From a virus: a stretch of DNA of 30,207 bases. The translations under genes were made by a program, and so were the position numbers. The stretch's first letter is position 1. Each line of letters begins with the position of its first letter. The notes below the pieces were generated by a model, which was given only the letters and a program-made list of their open reading frames with translations, had not been told where the DNA came from and searched no databases. Shown here piece after piece: positions 28,531-30,207 of this stretch. The stretch is from positions 1 through 30,207 of IMG/VR virus record IMGVR_UViG_3300022602_000020. The stretch is one strand, 5' to 3'.

Positions 28531-29293
28531 TGGTAGAGAAAAATTTAAAATTAGTAGGCCAAACCCATTTGCCGCTCGGTCCAGATTTATGGATTAGCCA
28601 GGCCTTGTAATCATCACCGTCGATGATGCCAGCGACAAATCCACTACCCCATCGGGCAGTGGCTAGACGATTTTTCGCATAAACCATCGCAGATTTATCG
28701 CATAGGCACCCAGCTGAAAACGCATTACCACTACCGTGTTTAATTAACGCTTCGCTGGCCAGGTTATGAGTATGGCCGTGGATTAAGGCACCTCCAGGAG
28801 TAGCATAATGTATTCCCTGCTGGGTGGTGGCATTACGGCCGTGGGCGTACCCGTGGATAAAGGCCACTGGGCCGATGCGATGCACCCCTTTATCATAATG
28901 ATATTTAATAATCTTCCTGCAGCCAAAGCTACGCAATTTACTATGAATCTGGTCCTGCACATCTTCGGCCAGATCGCGTTCCTTAGCGTTAGCCAAGTTA
29001 ATGATGGCCTGGGTAATGCGATCTTCGTGGTTTCCGTAAAGGAAAACGGTAGGCCGGTACCAGCTGAGCATTTTAAATCCTTCCTGTAAATCTGGTTTAC
29101 CAGATTGATTATGTTCCTGGGAATCGGAACCACTGCCTTTACGCCATCCGCGTAAATCAAAGCAGTCCCCCAAATGAATGCGCTCGTGGGGTTTAAAATC
29201 TTTACAAAATTCTTTTAAAGCAGCCAGGGCATTAGGATCACCGTGGTCACCGTGGTTATCACCAGCAGCTACAAATTTGATTACTTTGCCCAT
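28523..29293 (-). CDS. Calcineurin-like metallophosphoesterase (256 aa)
   Basis: The protein has the complete metallophosphoesterase signature in order: AAGDNHGDHGD (Asp12, His14), IHLGDCFD (Asp43), FLYGNHEDR, then FIHGYAHG and LIHGHTHN. These residues bind two metal ions. Family members include phage enzymes with phosphatase, phosphodiesterase or nuclease activity on nucleotides or DNA. The substrate is not evident. It is first in the replication operon with a helicase and DNA-binding proteins, which suggests action on DNA ends or nucleotides. Length is normal. Confidence 0.85.
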   Translation of the reverse strand: MGKVIKFVAAGDNHGDHGDPNALAALKEFCKDFKPHERIHLGDCFDLRGWRKGSGSDSQEHNQSGKPDLQEGFKMLSWYRPTVFLYGNHEDRITQAIINLANAKERDLAEDVQDQIHSKLRSFGCRKIIKYHYDKGVHRIGPVAFIHGYAHGRNATTQQGIHYATPGGALIHGHTHNLASEALIKHGSGNAFSAGCLCDKSAMVYAKNRLATARWGSGFVAGIIDGDDYKAWLIHKSGPSGKWVWPTNFKFFSTNA

Positions 29294-29318
29294 AGTTTAA
29301 TTATTATATTTTCCTGTT

Positions 29319-29558
29319 TTACTTGGCTGGTTTGGCAATATTCCAAATATCCACAGCTGGGTGAATTCCGTATTTTTTAGTTAAGTAATTAGCCATTAAA
29401 TCACCGGTCTCAGTCATTTGATGTACCTGGCATTTTAATAAATCATTTTTAGCTGTAAGCTCATTAATTTCTAAACATAATTTTCTGACCTGTTCGCGCC
29501 AGGCAGGAATGACGCGGCTCGCTGGGACGTTATCCCATTCGGTATTAGGTTCGCTCAC
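29319..29558 (-). CDS. Array protein D (79 aa)
   Basis: The GTG at 29558 overlaps the upstream stop as GTGA and starts VSEPNTEWDN, matching the VSEP starts of other array proteins. A coiled-coil segment (VRKLCLEINELTAKNDLLKC) is followed by MTETGDLMA, a diverged version of LTKAGDAMA, and a Trp-containing tail. It is the most diverged member. An extended upstream ATG frame (29597) is rejected because it would overlap the neighbour and lacks the VSEP start. Function unknown. Confidence 0.7.
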   Translation of the reverse strand: MSEPNTEWDNVPASRVIPAWREQVRKLCLEINELTAKNDLLKCQVHQMTETGDLMANYLTKKYGIHPAVDIWNIAKPAK

Positions 29559-29740
29559 GGCTGCTTGCCTTCTTTTTGCTCGTCGATTCGCACCCATTCA
29601 AAGCAAGGCACCATCGTGACGGAATAATCTTCTTCTCCGTTTTTCTGAACACAAACAACCCTGTAATTAAGGCCGTTTTCGTTTCGGATAATGTCGCCAA
29701 CAGAAGGAAGCGGCTTCCCGATAAATGGATCTTCGCTCAC
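29555..29740 (-). CDS. Array protein C (61 aa), beta-rich
   Basis: The GTG start at 29740 gives VSEDPFIGKPLPSVGDIIRN, followed by strands (LNYRVVCVQKNGEEDYSVTM) and WVRIDEQKEGKQP. It shares the VSE(D/P) start and GTGA coupling with its neighbours but lacks the coiled coil and the AGDAMA block, so it is probably an inserted, unrelated small gene in the array. It resembles small DUF-like beta proteins with a GD.I.....Y.V pattern, but no exact family is identified. Confidence 0.65.
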   Translation of the reverse strand: MSEDPFIGKPLPSVGDIIRNENGLNYRVVCVQKNGEEDYSVTMVPCFEWVRIDEQKEGKQP

Positions 29741-30063
29741 GACTGCACCCCCTTGGCGGCGTGCAACTTTGCCTTCAACCATTTGTCAGCGAGAGAGTAT
29801 CCAGAAACAATGACACCACCATCTCTCAAGGTGTTTGCCATCGCATCCCCGGCCTTGGTCAGACGCTCAATCTGTGCCTCTGCCTTGTTCCGTTCGGACA
29901 GCGTCTCGGCTTGAAGCAGGGTCAGGCGCTCGACCTCGGCCTTGTATCGTTGGCATTTAACCTCAATTTTCTGATAGTCCTCTATGCCCACATAAGGGCC
30001 ACACCACCATTCAACGATATCGCAAGTTTCACGCGACAATCCGTAACGCTTCGGTTCGCTCAC
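29737..30063 (-). CDS. Coiled-coil array protein B (108 aa)
   Basis: The GTG at 30063 couples to the upstream stop as GTGA and has GGAGG six bases upstream, a good Shine-Dalgarno. The protein starts VSEPKRYGL, has an aromatic segment (IVEWWCGPYVG) and a coiled coil (RYKAEVERLTLLQAETLSER), then IERLTKAGDAMA and a polar tail ending KLHAAKGVQS. The AGDAMA region at 29837-29868 differs from array protein E (331-362) at only two of 32 bases. Function unknown. Confidence 0.75.
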   Translation of the reverse strand: MSEPKRYGLSRETCDIVEWWCGPYVGIEDYQKIEVKCQRYKAEVERLTLLQAETLSERNKAEAQIERLTKAGDAMANTLRDGGVIVSGYSLADKWLKAKLHAAKGVQS

Positions 30064-30207
30064 GACTGGCCTCCATTCTTGGCGGCTTTGATTTGTTTCT
30101 CCCTTTGTTCTTTCTCTGAAGGCAGACCCTTCTTTGCTCGCAACCATTCTTCAATTTGCCAGCAAGTCAAAGAATTGCCGATGATAGTAATCCAGAAAGC
30201 CATATCG
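30060..30207 (-). CDS. Coiled-coil array protein A, 3' part after the circular join
   Basis: This is the end of the gene that starts at 231 and crosses the join. Within this window it reads ...IEEWLRAKKGLPSEKEQREK and ends in a basic tail (QIKAAKNGGQS) with TGA at 30060, overlapping the GTG of array protein B. The part at 30123-30207 is the duplicated terminal sequence. The frame is continuous when the ends are joined, which supports circularity. Confidence 0.75.
   Translation of the reverse strand, partial: DMAFWITIIGNSLTCWQIEEWLRAKKGLPSEKEQREKQIKAAKNGGQS
30123..30207. repeat. Terminal direct repeat, right copy
   Basis: Exact copy of bases 1-85. It lets the contig be closed into a circle of 30,122 bp and places one gene across the join. 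Read depth across the overlap would decide between an assembly overlap and a true terminal repeat. Confidence 0.9.

Noticed and set aside
1-30207. Integrase, CRISPR array, reverse transcriptase or toxin-antitoxin pair
   Set aside because: None of the proteins shows the corresponding motifs, and no regular direct-repeat-spacer pattern was found on reading the window.

Overview
The window is one complete, circular, lambda-like tailed-phage genome of about 30,122 bp. The first 85 bases are repeated exactly as the last 85, so the ends overlap and one small gene runs across the join. Every convincing gene lies on the minus strand, so transcription runs from high to low coordinates around the circle. 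No integrase, CI-like repressor, DNA polymerase, rRNA, tRNA or CRISPR array was seen, which suggests a virulent phage that relies on the host replisome. A lipoprotein with a spanin-like layout implies a host with an outer membrane. Most starts lack a Shine-Dalgarno sequence and many have A-rich upstream bases, which fits a host group with weak SD use (for example Bacteroidota or other low-SD phyla). The sequence alone does not name the host.

In transcription order: (1) Packaging and head, 26543 to 17891: an unknown protein, an HTH protein, small terminase, large terminase (GpA type), a tiny overlapping ORF, a gpW-like joiner, portal (lambda gpB type), an S49 capsid protease with an unusual C-terminal HAD phosphatase-like domain, a coiled-coil scaffold candidate and the major capsid protein. 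(2) Connectors and tail, 17811 to 9031: three head-tail completion candidates, a small tail-tube candidate, a tail-chaperone candidate, a short tape measure (423 aa, so a tail of roughly 60 nm), and distal tail and fibre proteins, one with collagen-like triplets. No sheath gene was seen, so a siphovirus is most likely. (3) Lysis, 9021 to 5290: a small membrane/coiled-coil protein, a lipoprotein with C-terminal membrane helices, a miniature HExxH protein, a holin candidate, another membrane protein, several small genes and an exported lysozyme-like transglycosylase. (4) Recombination and nucleotide metabolism, 5109 to 623: RuvC-like resolvase, Erf-type annealing protein, SSB-like protein, deoxynucleotide kinase and RecE-like nuclease, with several unknown genes. 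(5) An array of five small genes across the join (626 to 29319), four of them related coiled-coil proteins. (6) Replication, 29293 to 26753: metallophosphoesterase, two small proteins and a DnaB-N/RepA-like ATPase.

The most striking non-coding signal is a 22-23 bp motif (TTTGAC, three variable bases, then AACGCGTTTTTAT) found five times in one orientation, each directly at the start codon of a virion gene (22834, 19362, 17811, 16113, 11347). It divides the structural region into modules. A strong hairpin after the capsid gene lies just before one copy and another hairpin follows the tail-tube candidate. This looks like a promoter or operator system that sets the dose of each virion module. 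Other notable points are the protease-HAD fusion, the GTG-start paralogue array that does appear to use SD sequences, four 12-bp iterons at 4581-4628, and an AT-rich hairpin region at 26544-26752.
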